A stretch of DNA of 64,000 nt from Glandiceps talaboti (lineage: Eukaryota; Hemichordata; Enteropneusta; Spengelidae): contig NC_135555.1 of the NCBI RefSeq assembly GCF_964340395.1, positions 10,813,931 to 10,877,930 of the forward strand, in the 5' to 3' direction. Under the pieces are notes generated by a model, which was given only the letters and a program-made list of their open reading frames with translations, did no database searches and had not been told where the DNA came from. Shown in pieces: positions 1 to 40,978 of the stretch. The position numbers and the translations under genes were made by a program. How positions within the stretch are numbered: the stretch's first letter is position 1; each line of letters begins with the position of its first letter.

Positions 1-342
1 GAAGGAAAGATTTTATGACGTATGCAATTAGACAATATATCGTTTATCCTGCGTTGTTTTGGATATCAGACTATTGTAATAGTCGACAGGAAGTTTTGTA
101 CTGGCTTCGTCTTTAGATCCCTGTATTTTGACGGCAGATGTTACAATAGGAGAATGTACTAATTGTACATAAGAACGTCAATATGAAATGTGCGTGTCTT
201 TGTATCCCAATGGTCATCCACAGCCCCTTCTATGTTTCGTCATACTTTAGACAGTTAACATCATTTTATATAAAGTTAAACGTTGTTAATGTCCTTGTAC
301 TAAAATGCTACTTTCTATCGCAACACTCATTATGTTACTAAC

Positions 343-29557
<29,215 letters not shown>

Positions 29558-29748
29558 TTTAGTACAGTTTGCCTCCCAATTTGAGTAAAAAGTATGCTTT
29601 TGTGTTCGTCAAATATCCAACCACTGCGAATGATACGGAGCTGCAGCAAACACGATCGTATGGCAAGGCGTTCGGTGTACACAATGAAAACACGACTAAA
29701 ATCTCGACAACGCATGCGCTCTACGGCAGTAATGCGTCATCTTGTTAT

Positions 29749-29780
29749 ATGCAAATCTATGGGCGTTGTTCATATTTATA
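29749..29780 (-). promoter_or_regulatory. Possible core promoter of the secretagogin-like gene
   Basis: On the minus strand TATAAATA (29780-29773) lies about 215 nt upstream of the ATG. An exact POU octamer (ATGCAAAT, 29749-29756, plus strand) follows about 20 nt downstream. Positions are plausible for a TATA promoter with a ~190-nt 5' UTR. The sequence is AT-rich, so chance matches are possible. Confidence -1.
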
Positions 29781-31060
29781 CCTGCGTACTCATCCGTACA
29801 GGCTGATTATATTTCAAAAGATGCTTGCAATCTGTCCCCATAGAGCGAATGATCGTTATAAGCCACTGTGTTTCGCATTGTACAGATATAATTTCGAAAA
29901 TATATCACAGGTTTTTAATATAGCAAACGATACCACCGTGCGGTTCTTCCACTGAAATGTTTACAAATAATCTCTAACTGGATTTTCAACCCGTTCTCCA
30001 TATGGGGCATCTAGACAAATTTGTTATGCCCCCTGGGTGTATAGCGTATGCTGTTCGCATCAAATTCATATTTATTTTATGAATCCAGCCTCTCGGAACT
30101 TTGAGGATGCCATATTTGTATAAAAAATATCCACATGTGATGAACATCATTTTCTATGTAACAGTGACCGTTTGCCAATGTCCGTAATTGTAATTAATAG
30201 TGTAAAATAAGACAATCAACACTCAGAAAACTGGTAAATACTGTATAAATTTAAAATTACATCAATCAAATTATCAGAGACAAGAATTCATTAACAATAT
30301 GTTCTTCTCGTTCAAATAACTGTCAAATGATTGAAAATGGCATGTCGTTTCCAGCTTTGCCATGCGATTTTCCTAGTCGTCAATATCCCTTTGCCCGGAA
30401 ACCATCTATCAATCCCTAAACTCAACGTTGATAATATCACTTCCTAACGGAATTTTACTCTGGAATCTCAAGAGACTCCAGGCGATGCCAAGGCATCTTG
30501 TCCATGATATTTTTTTTTTCAATTTATTGTTGAGTTCGTTTTCTTTTGTTTTCGGTATAAAGTTGCTCTATCATTCCGTTCATAATTATTACTCCGTTGT
30601 CAAGGATCCGAGATAATTGCAATTGTAATTAAAGCTACACGAAACTGTCCTTGGCTATGATTCTCGACATTCGTTTTAATATTTATATCCAGTTGCATGA
30701 CAAACCCTTTTATTTTTGTGTATCTTGTACCCAGTAATCTTTCTTTGTGTACAAACAACAGGCATACCGACTGAATTTACTAAATAAGGGCCTGAATCCC
30801 AATCTGAGCACAGAAATTCGTGAAAACTAAAAACACAAAGGAGCTAGCGTAGGGGCATTTCAGTATCTATTTTATCGCTTTAATGGGACAACAGATTCTG
30901 AAGATTTATGGATATATAAAACATTATTGCTGGGAAAATTTAGGTTGGGTTTTTCATAATCTGGAAAAGCTTACAATAGTCACAGCTGTTAGAGCTTTAA
31001 ATATCTGGTCGGGTTATTGAAATTAATTTTTCAATTATTCGTTTATTCATGTACTTGTCT

Positions 31061-31203
31061 ATTTATTTATTTATTTATTTATTTATTTACTTGTATGTAT
31101 GTATGTATGTATGTATGTATGTATGTATGTATGTATGTATGTATGTATGTATGTATGTATGTATGTATGTATGTATGTATGTATGTATGTATGCGTTTGT
31201 AAG

Positions 31204-31274
<71 letters not shown>

Positions 31275-31310
31275 ATGGTTGGATGGATGGATGGATGGAT
31301 GGATGGATAT
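31061..31310. repeat. Five-part composite microsatellite
   Basis: In order: TTTA units, about 27 TGTA units, a TA run, a TG run and about 6 GGAT units. Each block differs from its neighbour by one substitution or a period change. Confidence -1.
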
Positions 31311-32636
31311 CTGTATGCATGAATTACTCGGGTAGACAACGCAGGTGTTTAAAGTTGAAGTTGTCATCACTGTACAATCGAAAAAAGTAAATCTGAAATA
31401 GAGCGTTGTTATCAACATTGTCACAGTTACATAGCTCACATTACCACATACTGTGACTTTAATAGCATTATCACTAATGAATAATATAAACAATTTAATG
31501 AATATTCTGATATTATAAACAACACTGCTCTCATCAGTACAAATCATTTATATTACAGAGTAACAATGGTATCACCCGCCCGCCGCGATATTACCACAAG
31601 TCATGACATATATGCGCCAATATATGTAAAACAATTGTACTGCCAGACGATGGAATAGCAATGTATATAATTCATCGAGCCAGACGATAAAATATAGCAA
31701 TATTAGTAACATTCTTGTGTATAAAACTTGAGACATTGTTCTGTTTCAAGATACTTGTCTTCAATGCTATAGAAGTATTACTACACAAACTCTATTATCT
31801 GTAGTCATAATGTTTCTCTTCCTCGAGGAAAACTATCTGCGATTGAAAACGGCGAATGTCTGTAAATGTCAAAAACAGTGAATATATTAGGGCTTGTCTG
31901 TTGAGTAGAATCTCAGTGATCTGAAGTAGAATGTATCGGCATGGTGAAAATGGCAATGTGATGTGAAGAGTTCTGACAAAGTCTATTATTTGTCATTACC
32001 CTGTTATCTCGGCGTACATAACAAAACAGGTAACATTTCCCAGTAGGAGGGAGATTGAATTACGTGCCGGAAGACGCCACTTTTTGGGCATGCATGCAAA
32101 CGAGCGTTCTAATTTTAGCTTTAATGGTAATACAGCTCACTAATATAAGCTCATTATTTCCTTCCATTTGAATCGAAACTCACAAATTTATACATGGAAT
32201 TATCACAGCGATGCAAACGCTCATGGCAATAAACAAGGGAAAATACGATATCTTGACTTTACCTCCATGAAAGGATGACAGCTTAACGTAGAGAGCTAGC
32301 TGTTGTCGACTAAATAATGTCGTTATATCTTCACTATATTTTTGCCACGTTTAAACGACTTAACGATTTGATGTCGATGGAACGTTAAGCTCTAAATTCG
32401 ACAGCAATTAGCAAGATTAGTTTGGCCATAGACGTTCGTTGGAAGTTTGGCAACGGGGTTTGCGCAACTTAAAGCCCAAGGCGTCAGTTAATTGACAAGT
32501 ATTTGCAAACACAGTAGAGTGAGAAAAGTTAATTTACATAATATACTACAAAACTGCTCGTATATGTTTGAGTTCTTTCTCATGATATTATCTTAGTTCT
32601 ACAGTTGGAATTCATATCAAGATAGCAGGCATTCCA

Positions 32637-32674
32637 CCTCCTCCTCCTCCTCCTCCTCCTCCTCCTCCTCCTCC

Positions 32675-32725
<51 letters not shown>

Positions 32726-32778
32726 CCACCACCACCACCACCACCACCACCACCACCATCACCACCACCACCACCACC

Positions 32779-32812
<34 letters not shown>

Positions 32813-32815
32813 TCA
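32637..32815. repeat. Triplet array (CCT)n(CAT)n(CAC)n(CAT)n
   Basis: About 180 bp of trinucleotide repeats in four or more blocks. Poly-Asp/Glu/Gly and poly-Met/Val/Arg open frames on the minus strand come only from the repeat. Confidence -1.
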
Positions 32816-34638
32816 AACTTCGACTTCGACAAACATTGATTCTGAGAACATTATAATTTGCGATACCATACAACAAAAATCCATGCGATAAACCTTACTG
32901 CCGATTTTCCCCTTAAAAGTTCAAAAGTGTTCGTGTGTAATTAGAGTAATGGACAAATAACAGACAGCTGGAAGACCGCTGATGTCTGGAGTTGTATATT
33001 TCCGACTCTAAATAAATTATCTAACTCGACTCAAAAGAAGCCGATCTTGTAGAGAAATACACGTCACTGTAGCACAGTCGCGACTCTGTATATCACCCTT
33101 CCTTTCAAATAAAGTACCGTTAGGCTTTACACATTCACTTAATTGAGAAAGCAGACTTCATCAACCCTTCTTTAGCATTTCATTTCACCCCATACAGCTA
33201 AAAGACATCGGAAAGTCAAACAGAAGGAAACCTTTTGAATGTCAATTTACTGCAATACTGCCTTCATTGATCCACCAATAAACCGGATTATGTGAAGTTA
33301 ATATAAGGAGAAGAAGGGTATGACTGTGTGCAACATTTGAGGAAAGGCCATCAAATTAGTCTGTTCAGTTTCTGGAAAGAATATATTGATTGTCACTTTC
33401 CGATTAACCCCTTTGATTGAATAGACAACTGTTTAGTTCAAAGTGTATGTTTTTTGAAGTAATATAAATTTAATATTTATTTCTGACTTTACAATAAAAG
33501 TGCAATAGTAATTTCATACATTGGCTAAGAGATCGATATCGCAGTCTGTTTTTTTCACTAGTGGAACGACACTCGTACGTGTTTGTGTTACCAAGTACTC
33601 AAACAATTCTTTTTACATCGATCTCAGTTTTCGTGCCAGTTTTTACACCAATTATCATCACTGTAGGCATATTTATCGATTTTCATTTAAACAAAAAATC
33701 CCATTATGAAGAAGTATCCACACGTAAGTGCAGTGTTCACTATGTGTAGTTACTGTTGATTACAAAATAATCCACATTGACTTTAAGTTTATGATCAGGA
33801 CTATATATGAAAAAGAACAAGTGCCAAGACACTTTCAAACTTTCAATTCCGCCATCTTGAATATCTCGAATGATGCATTGTGGGAATTCGATGATACCCA
33901 TGTCAGTAAATGTTGTAAACTATCTTGTCATATCGTTTGTAATCGCAAATAATCTAACCCTTGTTACCCTGGCACCTGCTAGAGGGGCCCTGCCGATTGC
34001 TCAGAATAGGTTTCACGGTAACTGCAAATGACCCACAGTCCTTTGCGTCTGCGAAAACCCCAATTTGGATTTCACGTTCCCCTGTGGATGAAAGCATGTG
34101 ATTCGACCTGTATTACTATTATCCACTGAACTAAAACCTCCCACGATTGTGGCACTTGGCGCATAACTGTGTTACGAATAAACAGTCAACTTTGAAGTCT
34201 ATTGAACCTACAGGCTTCTCAGAGTCTTATTTAAATCAGAATTTTTGGTCCGGATGTCAATCGTAGCTGGATAGAAATGAATCAAAGAAAGCAAGTCATG
34301 CTTGTGTAATCTGTATGCCTAACTGGTAGACTTCAAGAATGAATAAGAACAGATTACTCCGTTTTGTTTTGTATTATATCCCCCTCTCTATGTATAAACT
34401 GTAATCCAATCATACTGAAATAGCCATCAGTTATACTACACGTCTAAAGACACAGTAATGCGATACAAGGCAAGTCAAGGATTATATTGCAAACTTTACT
34501 TATATATATTAGCTTTGTATTGTTAAACCTTAGATGATTAAACTGCGTTATTTGCAGGTAGCTTTACACTGAAATATATAATTAGTGTGTTATTCAGTTT
34601 GTCACCGTTCGATTCAGATAAGTACCACGAGCGGTTTC

Positions 34639-34858
<220 letters not shown>

Positions 34859-34955
<97 letters not shown>

Positions 34956-34972
34956 CTAAAGGCTGACACGAT
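34859..34972. repeat. (AT)n array in the centre of a palindrome
   Basis: ACACGTGTCAGCCTTTAGTA on the left and TACTAAAGGCTGACACG on the right are reverse complements, with ~76 bp of AT between them. Confidence -1.
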
Positions 34973-35002
34973 CTGTCTGTCTGTCTCCGTGTCTGTATGT
35001 TT

Positions 35003-35283
<281 letters not shown>

Positions 35284-35761
35284 GAGAAAAAACTGAATTG
35301 CAGAGAAAATCATTTTACTAGAAGCCTTAATAAAACCATTACTATCGGTCAGACTTTCAAGTAGCTCAAACAAGTCGGTGAAATTACGTGACGAGATTGC
35401 ACAACTACACATCCCTTGATTAGCTTCCTTTCAATATATTGCTGTATCTTACACGGTATCATTTTGCCCTTAAAAGCGTATCAATAATTGGTCCCTGTGT
35501 GTTGTGTCAGGACGTCGTTGAGTAACGTACGTTTATTATACTGAAATAAAGTTGTTAGACAGACAGCCTATCTCGGCTTATATTAAGTCAGGAGGAAGAA
35601 ATGGATACAGCATTGACAGTAAATAATTCATCGTGAGATTTTAAAACTGATATGGATTTAGCGCAGATCGATTTTGTCAGAGATTTTGTGATTTCATCTT
35701 ATCTTTGTATGTACTATGAGATTTTTTATCTGATTATACCGTTCTAATATTTATTTGGTCA

Positions 35762-35882
35762 TAGGTCATATACATAGACCTGTCTACAGTTATAAATAAT
35801 TAAGGTATATGGTATCAAAGACTGATTGGACAGATTAGGTAGTCTCTAATTTGGCATTCTACACGTATCAGCCTTTAGTAAT
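35762..35882 (+). repeat. Dispersed direct repeat, copy 2
   Basis: Second copy of the segment at 34751-34879, about 1 kb away. It lacks the AT array and the inverted right end seen beside copy 1. Confidence -1.
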
Positions 35883-36000
35883 TTACACGGACATAAGGAC
35901 TAAATACAGGTGGTTGACTGCCTCGCTGATGAACAGCCGGTTATATTGCTTAACAGACTAAATGGCTGTCGTCATAAATGTATGAATGAATTAGTGAATG

Positions 36001-36195
36001 AATGTACGTACGTACGTGTAGCTGAGTGATTGACTGACTGACAGACAGACTGACTGACTGACTGACTGACTGACTGACTGACTGACTGATTTAATGAATG
36101 AGTGAAACCTCACTGACTCATCACCCACTGGCCCGCCGCCCGGCTGACTAATTAACTGACAGACAGACAGACTGACTGATTGACTGATTGAGTGA
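36001..36195. repeat. (ACTG)n degenerate array
   Basis: Two ACTG-rich blocks (36027-36091 and about 36150-36195) with GACA and GATT variants, separated by GC-richer sequence. Confidence -1.
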
Positions 36196-36226
36196 CTCAC
36201 TTGGAAACTCCCAAACTGACTGACTT

Positions 36227-36315
36227 TATGTATGTATGTATGTATGTATGTATGTATGTATGTATGTATGTATGTATGTATGTATGTATGTATGTATGTA
36301 TGTATGTATGTATGT
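36227..36315. repeat. (TGTA)n microsatellite
   Basis: About 22 uninterrupted TGTA units. Confidence -1.
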
Positions 36316-36501
36316 ACACGTATAACCGTTTATATAATTATATCACGCGCGGTTTTGTTCCATTATATTTAGAAATGTTCGGGTTTTGACCTGGCATTTC
36401 TGTGTCTCACCAATTTTTTCCTTTAAAAAAGAATATTTATTCGAAACGTCGGATTTAACAGCTATATATACGGACTGGTTTATTAGTTCCTTATGCATTT
36501 C

Positions 36502-36742
36502 TATGTATGTATGTATGTATGTATGTATGTATGTATGTATGTATGTATGTATGTATGTATGTATGTATGTATGTATGTATGTATGTTGAATATCTGACTG
36601 ACAGACTAGCTGACAAACCAACTGACTGACTGACTGACTGACTGACTGACTAACTAACTAACTATTTCGCTAACTGACAGATTGACTGGCTGGCTGACCG
36701 ACTGACTGACTGACTGATTGACTGACTGACTGACTGACTTGC
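36502..36742. repeat. (TGTA)n then (ACTG)n arrays
   Basis: About 21 TGTA units (36502-36587), followed by ACTG/AACT/GGCT variant units to about 36742. This mirrors the neighbouring block, where ACTG precedes TGTA. Confidence -1.
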
Positions 36743-37370
36743 TCCATCAGTCGTCCACTTACTCCCTAATCAGCCGACCCACACTATTCGATAGTTATCA
36801 AAACAGTTAGTAGCACTAATGTTGTTTTTGATTTTAAGTTTATCAAAATCTCTAAATATAAACCCCTCGCAGTTGTTGTATCTATCACATTTCTTTAAGT
36901 TAATCCAATGGATCAGAAAGGATCTCCAAGTTCTTGTTCATGTTGAATGAAAGGGGTGACATGAATACAAATGTCAATGTCAATGTCACTGTCACAGTCT
37001 CGCAGTAAATACCGGATTTGCTGTCCACCTGCACATGTTGTAGGTACACATGCGTTCATTCTAAGCTTGTAATTTTAATGACCTTTGGTATTGCAATGTG
37101 TTAAACTATCTCTAGTTTGTGAGTGTGTTTGGGGTAGATGGGGGGGGGGGTGTTGGTGGCCTGTATAACATATTTAAATAAAAGTAAAAGGAAGGAATTG
37201 TCGCAGGCAGGATCTTCTATGAAATACGAAGTCTGTGATGCAGCGTATCCCATTTGTTACTTGATTTATTTCCACCCATCAAAATGTGGTGTTACACCAT
37301 AACTTACGTTTGATATAATCCTCTCTCTATACTGGCCGAGGTATACTTTCTAAGTCAGTCGAGAAATGCA

Positions 37371-37710
37371 GGTATTTTCATAAAGTTTGGGTTCTGATTT
37401 CATGATTTCACATCACGTCACATCACGTCACATCACATCACATCACATCACATCACATCACATTCATTTCGCTCGATTGCCAAGAAAGACCAATTTGAAA
37501 GTGAAAACTCGGGTTCACCTCTATTGTTCTTTGAATTGTACCACTGTTGCCTTATGGGTCTTAGCAGATATTAGATGTACATTGACTCTTCATGGCTTCT
37601 AACTGCTCATTTCTTTCTGATAAATAGTCATGTATATACATTGTTCATCTAATAAATATTCATGTATGCATGTACTCATTCACTAAGACCCATTTGGCAA
37701 CAGACATTGA
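37371..37710 (+). mobile_element. MITE-like hairpin element, copy 1
   Basis: Starts GGTATTTTCATAAAGTTTGG. An internal block CTTATGGGTCTTAGCAG recurs inverted as CACTAAGACCCATTTGGCAA near 37680. It shares ATTTTCATAAA, GATTGCCAAGAAA and AATATTCATG blocks with the element at 45.25-45.59 kb. A (TCACA)n pentanucleotide run (37412-37463) has grown inside it. Confidence -1.
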
Positions 37711-37740
37711 AAAATAAAAAATTGCAATTGTGTGTCTATG

Positions 37741-37982
37741 CACTCACAGGACAAATACATACACCAACATGGCAAATGAATGTACCATCATGGCAAATAT
37801 ATGCACTATATTGCAAACATGTGCATCCATATGACAAAAATATGCATGCACATGGCAAATAGATGCACCTATATAGCAAATATATGCATCCCGATAACAC
37901 AAATAGGCACCATATGGCAAATATATGCATACACATGGCAGATATATGCATCCATATCATGGCAAATATATGCACTCGTACT
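37741..37982. repeat. Degenerate minisatellite, period about 20 bp
   Basis: About 11 units of a CATGGCAAATATATGCA-like sequence with variable spacing (ATGGCAAAT and ATATGCA recur throughout). Confidence -1.
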
Positions 37983-39108
37983 TTCAAATCACTTTGCCGT
38001 ATCGATCGAGAATATGCAAATTGATTTTTAATGGATAACGAAATAAGAATAGAAACCATATGACTTGAATATTGCAATGCCATTGGAATCCATTTTCATA
38101 ATGTGCATAACATTTACTGTTTTCGTTTTGGTGTAAAATAACAGTAGGCGTTCTCTTTTTTATTGCGTTCTACACAAAGTCATTTCTTTGAAAGGACGTC
38201 GTCTCAAAAGGAGTATAGCACGTCATTGCATGGAAATTGTCGAGGATTTGTGGTTCAATCTGAAGATGAAATATCCTTGAGGTAACGACAAATTGGAAAG
38301 ATGTCCTAAAGACTCTTTCTGTAATTGAGCCGTAATACGGTCGTATTTTAAATCTACTACAGTCAATAGGTCAGGTTTAGAATACCCTAAAGTACATTGG
38401 TATTGGTCTGTAAATCCTCTTATTTTCTTGTGTGTGAATCTTTGCAATCAAAGACATCTATCTATATTATATTACTATTCTGCAAATTACCCCGGAGTGT
38501 TTTGAGTTTGATGTGTAGAGACAAAATGTCATTTGAAGAGTAAACGAAAATAAATCTACATACCATTGCAGCTCCCACTTCTAAGTATTTTATCTGGTCA
38601 AAAAATTTTACCAGTGGCAGGATTTTAGCATTTTCCTTGTTGGACCGACAATTTATCAGTCAGTGTGAGTATACTCCCCTTGGCACAAACTGATAGAAAC
38701 GCCAAGGGCGATCTATTATGTTTATTCAAAGACAGTGGTTGTCTATCAGAACATGGACTGACAAAGTCACACCCTTGTCAGCACTGTCAACAGATATTTC
38801 AAAGTCCGGCTACTAGCAAACCTTTGTCCACATATGATAAAAGCAAACAGGAATTAAATAAAGAGCTGCACTGGTTGAAGTAAATCAGTGGTTCCTACAT
38901 AGAACGTCAAATTTAGAATTGACGAAAGGAGTCAATTAAAAAACTGACTACGTGTGCTGTTTTGGCAAAGTTTAGTCGTCTGGAATATTTGTATGGGCAA
39001 AGCGATAGAGTAATATAGTGATATGATATAGTGAGTGTTTACAACATTGCGACATGTAAATCATTTGGCCTTGTCAGTCTCAAATGAAATATTAAAGGTG
39101 ATATACAC

Positions 39109-39270
39109 TTATTGATAAGGAGTCTCCGAGTCTGCCACCTTTGTCGACACTTCATAAAACTCCTTGATGCAGAATATTAACTTATTTATAATGTCTTCGG
39201 GAAGTCTGTACTCTTGATATTTGCGCCGGAAAAATCTATCAAAAACCGTCAATATTTTTTTCCCTAAATG
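39109..39270 (-). CDS. Possible orphan terminal exon
   Basis: A 53-codon open frame follows a good acceptor (TTGATTTCCAG, minus strand) and ends at TAA. It reads HLGKKILTVFDRFFRRKYQE, continues through LPEDIINKL and ends ADSETPYQ. The composition is protein-like, but I recognise no family, find no partner exon and see no nearby poly(A) signal. It may be a chance frame or a decayed element. Confidence -1.
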   Translation of the reverse strand, partial: HLGKKILTVFDRFFRRKYQEYRLPEDIINKLIFCIKEFYEVSTKVADSETPYQ

Positions 39271-40269
39271 CTGGAAATCAATATTTATATTAAACACACA
39301 TTAACGCATTGTTATGGTGACAGATTTTGGGTTGAACGAACTCTGATCAAACTGTGTCGATGTTGAGGTAACTTTCCCGAAAGAAGGAAACAGGTTATAA
39401 ATCTTCAAAAACAACAAGTTGATTTTAGTTGAAAATGTCAGTATAAATGCAAGACAGGAAGACGAATACCAACATTCGCAAGTTTTATGGATTCATCACG
39501 CATAACTAGGTGTATAGCCAAACCTAACGCTCTATAGTAAGTAACGTTTCCCATCTCTGCATTGCCAGGAATGTAGAAAGCACGGAGACTGCATACTTTC
39601 AGAACAATTGACTCAACGTCACGAATACGATGATCAGAGGGAGACCCAGGTGCAGTGGAAAATACGAGGTTGCGTGTTCTTCTTAATTGTCTCAGTTCAC
39701 ATTGTATTTAGAGACTACGTCCATATATGTTTATATACTAAGTATCTTAAAGGGGTACAAGCTGGGTTTATACATTTCTGGGCATAAGGTTTTTGGTGCA
39801 CATACTCGCAGTATTCTACCTACCTACTGAAGCAGACGACACTTTCAATTTACTGAACTCAAGCCTGTTATTAATAAGCTATAACTTACAAACGATCAAC
39901 TTTTTCGAACAATGACAGAAAACAATTGTAATGTCATGCATTGACAATAATATTATACTGCAATGATAGTGCAATCTAGGTTTTTTATGTAAGTATCAAG
40001 TTAAAAAGTCAGCTTGTGTGACTTTAATCAGATGCGTGGTATGGTTTGATAGATGTTGTCGAGCCAAACGTTGATGCAATTACAAATGAGATTAAGATGT
40101 CACTCACTTAAAAAAACTGCTTACGGATAAAAGAAACTCGGTATGAATTTTAAAGATTTTGACCTCTATATATCTAGCGGCGTTAACATTTTACTCCACA
40201 CTTTATCAATTTAAAAATATTTGATTTTGATTTATTTTCTTTCCTTCTGCCATTTGAATCGACAACCAT

Positions 40270-40285
40270 CACACGCAAATTCCCC
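40270..40285 (+). repeat. Left terminal inverted repeat (16 bp)
   Basis: CACACGCAAATTCCCC, an exact reverse complement of 48780-48795. Confidence -1.
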
Positions 40286-40770
40286 CCTCGACGTACTGCT
40301 GGAGGTGAGTTACGCTAGTGTAACAACGGCTTCTCTGCTGGTGGTACAACAGTGAAGAACTACACTGATGGTCTGCTGCATGCCTCTTCTGCAGGTACAT
40401 CGCTTGACCTCGATGATGTAACGCTAGTGTACATACACCGATGTAACACTAGGGGAGACGTAACACTGATTTCTCATCTAGTGGTACTGCGGTGTAGATC
40501 TCCACTGACGTTCAGCTGCATGTCTCTTCTGCAGGTACAGCGTATGCATGCTCGTCAGTGTAACGCGAGTGTACACACTCCGATGTAACACCGTTGTGAG
40601 TTACGCTAACGTAACAGTAATATTGTACATCGATGTACTGCTGTAGGTGAAGTACTTCGAAAGTTACACCGCTCCAATGTTAGATGTACTCCGGTGTACA
40701 TCACCGAGAGTACTTTCGATGTTACACGGGCAAGTTGACTGCCGACGTACCACCCTCCCTGACGTCACGT
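40286..40770. repeat. GTAC / GTAAC-GTTAC motif array, left
   Basis: About 26 copies of GTAC or GTAAC/GTTAC in under 500 bp, CpG-rich against an AT-rich background. Part is a tandem duplication of period ~140 bp (units begin GTGGTAC at 40341 and 40481, each with CTCTTCTGCAGGTACA). It lies directly inside the left 16-bp inverted terminus. Confidence -1.
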
Positions 40771-40978
40771 ACTGACAACAAGTCGCGCGACCGTCCAGAC
40801 GTCAGGCGACAACCATTTTGTCACATGTCAGACGACGGCAAATACTCTTGTAATTTTCACCGCGTTGTCTACAAAATACGGGACAAACTACTTATTTTTG
40901 GCTTACATAAAGAGAGAAAGTTTAGCGGCATACAAGAGTGGTAACGTTATGTGAAACACCCTCCGAAATTATAGTGAG

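Noticed and set aside
29569-29955. 128-codon plus-strand frame opposite the secretagogin-like start
   Set aside because: It covers the probable promoter and 5' UTR of the opposite gene, has no recognisable domain and starts 11 bp from the opposing ATG; most likely chance.
32580-32876. Acidic or glycine-rich low-complexity proteins
   Set aside because: Translation of a triplet microsatellite; nothing flanking supports a gene.
37741-37982. CRISPR-like array
   Set aside because: Units are ~20 bp and degenerate with no constant repeat or unique spacer pattern, and the context is a eukaryotic genome; it is a minisatellite.
38665-38883. 72-codon frame with a Cys-His motif (HPCQHCQQ)
   Set aside because: The Cys/His spacing does not complete a zinc finger, there is no ATG at the listed start and no splice or family support.
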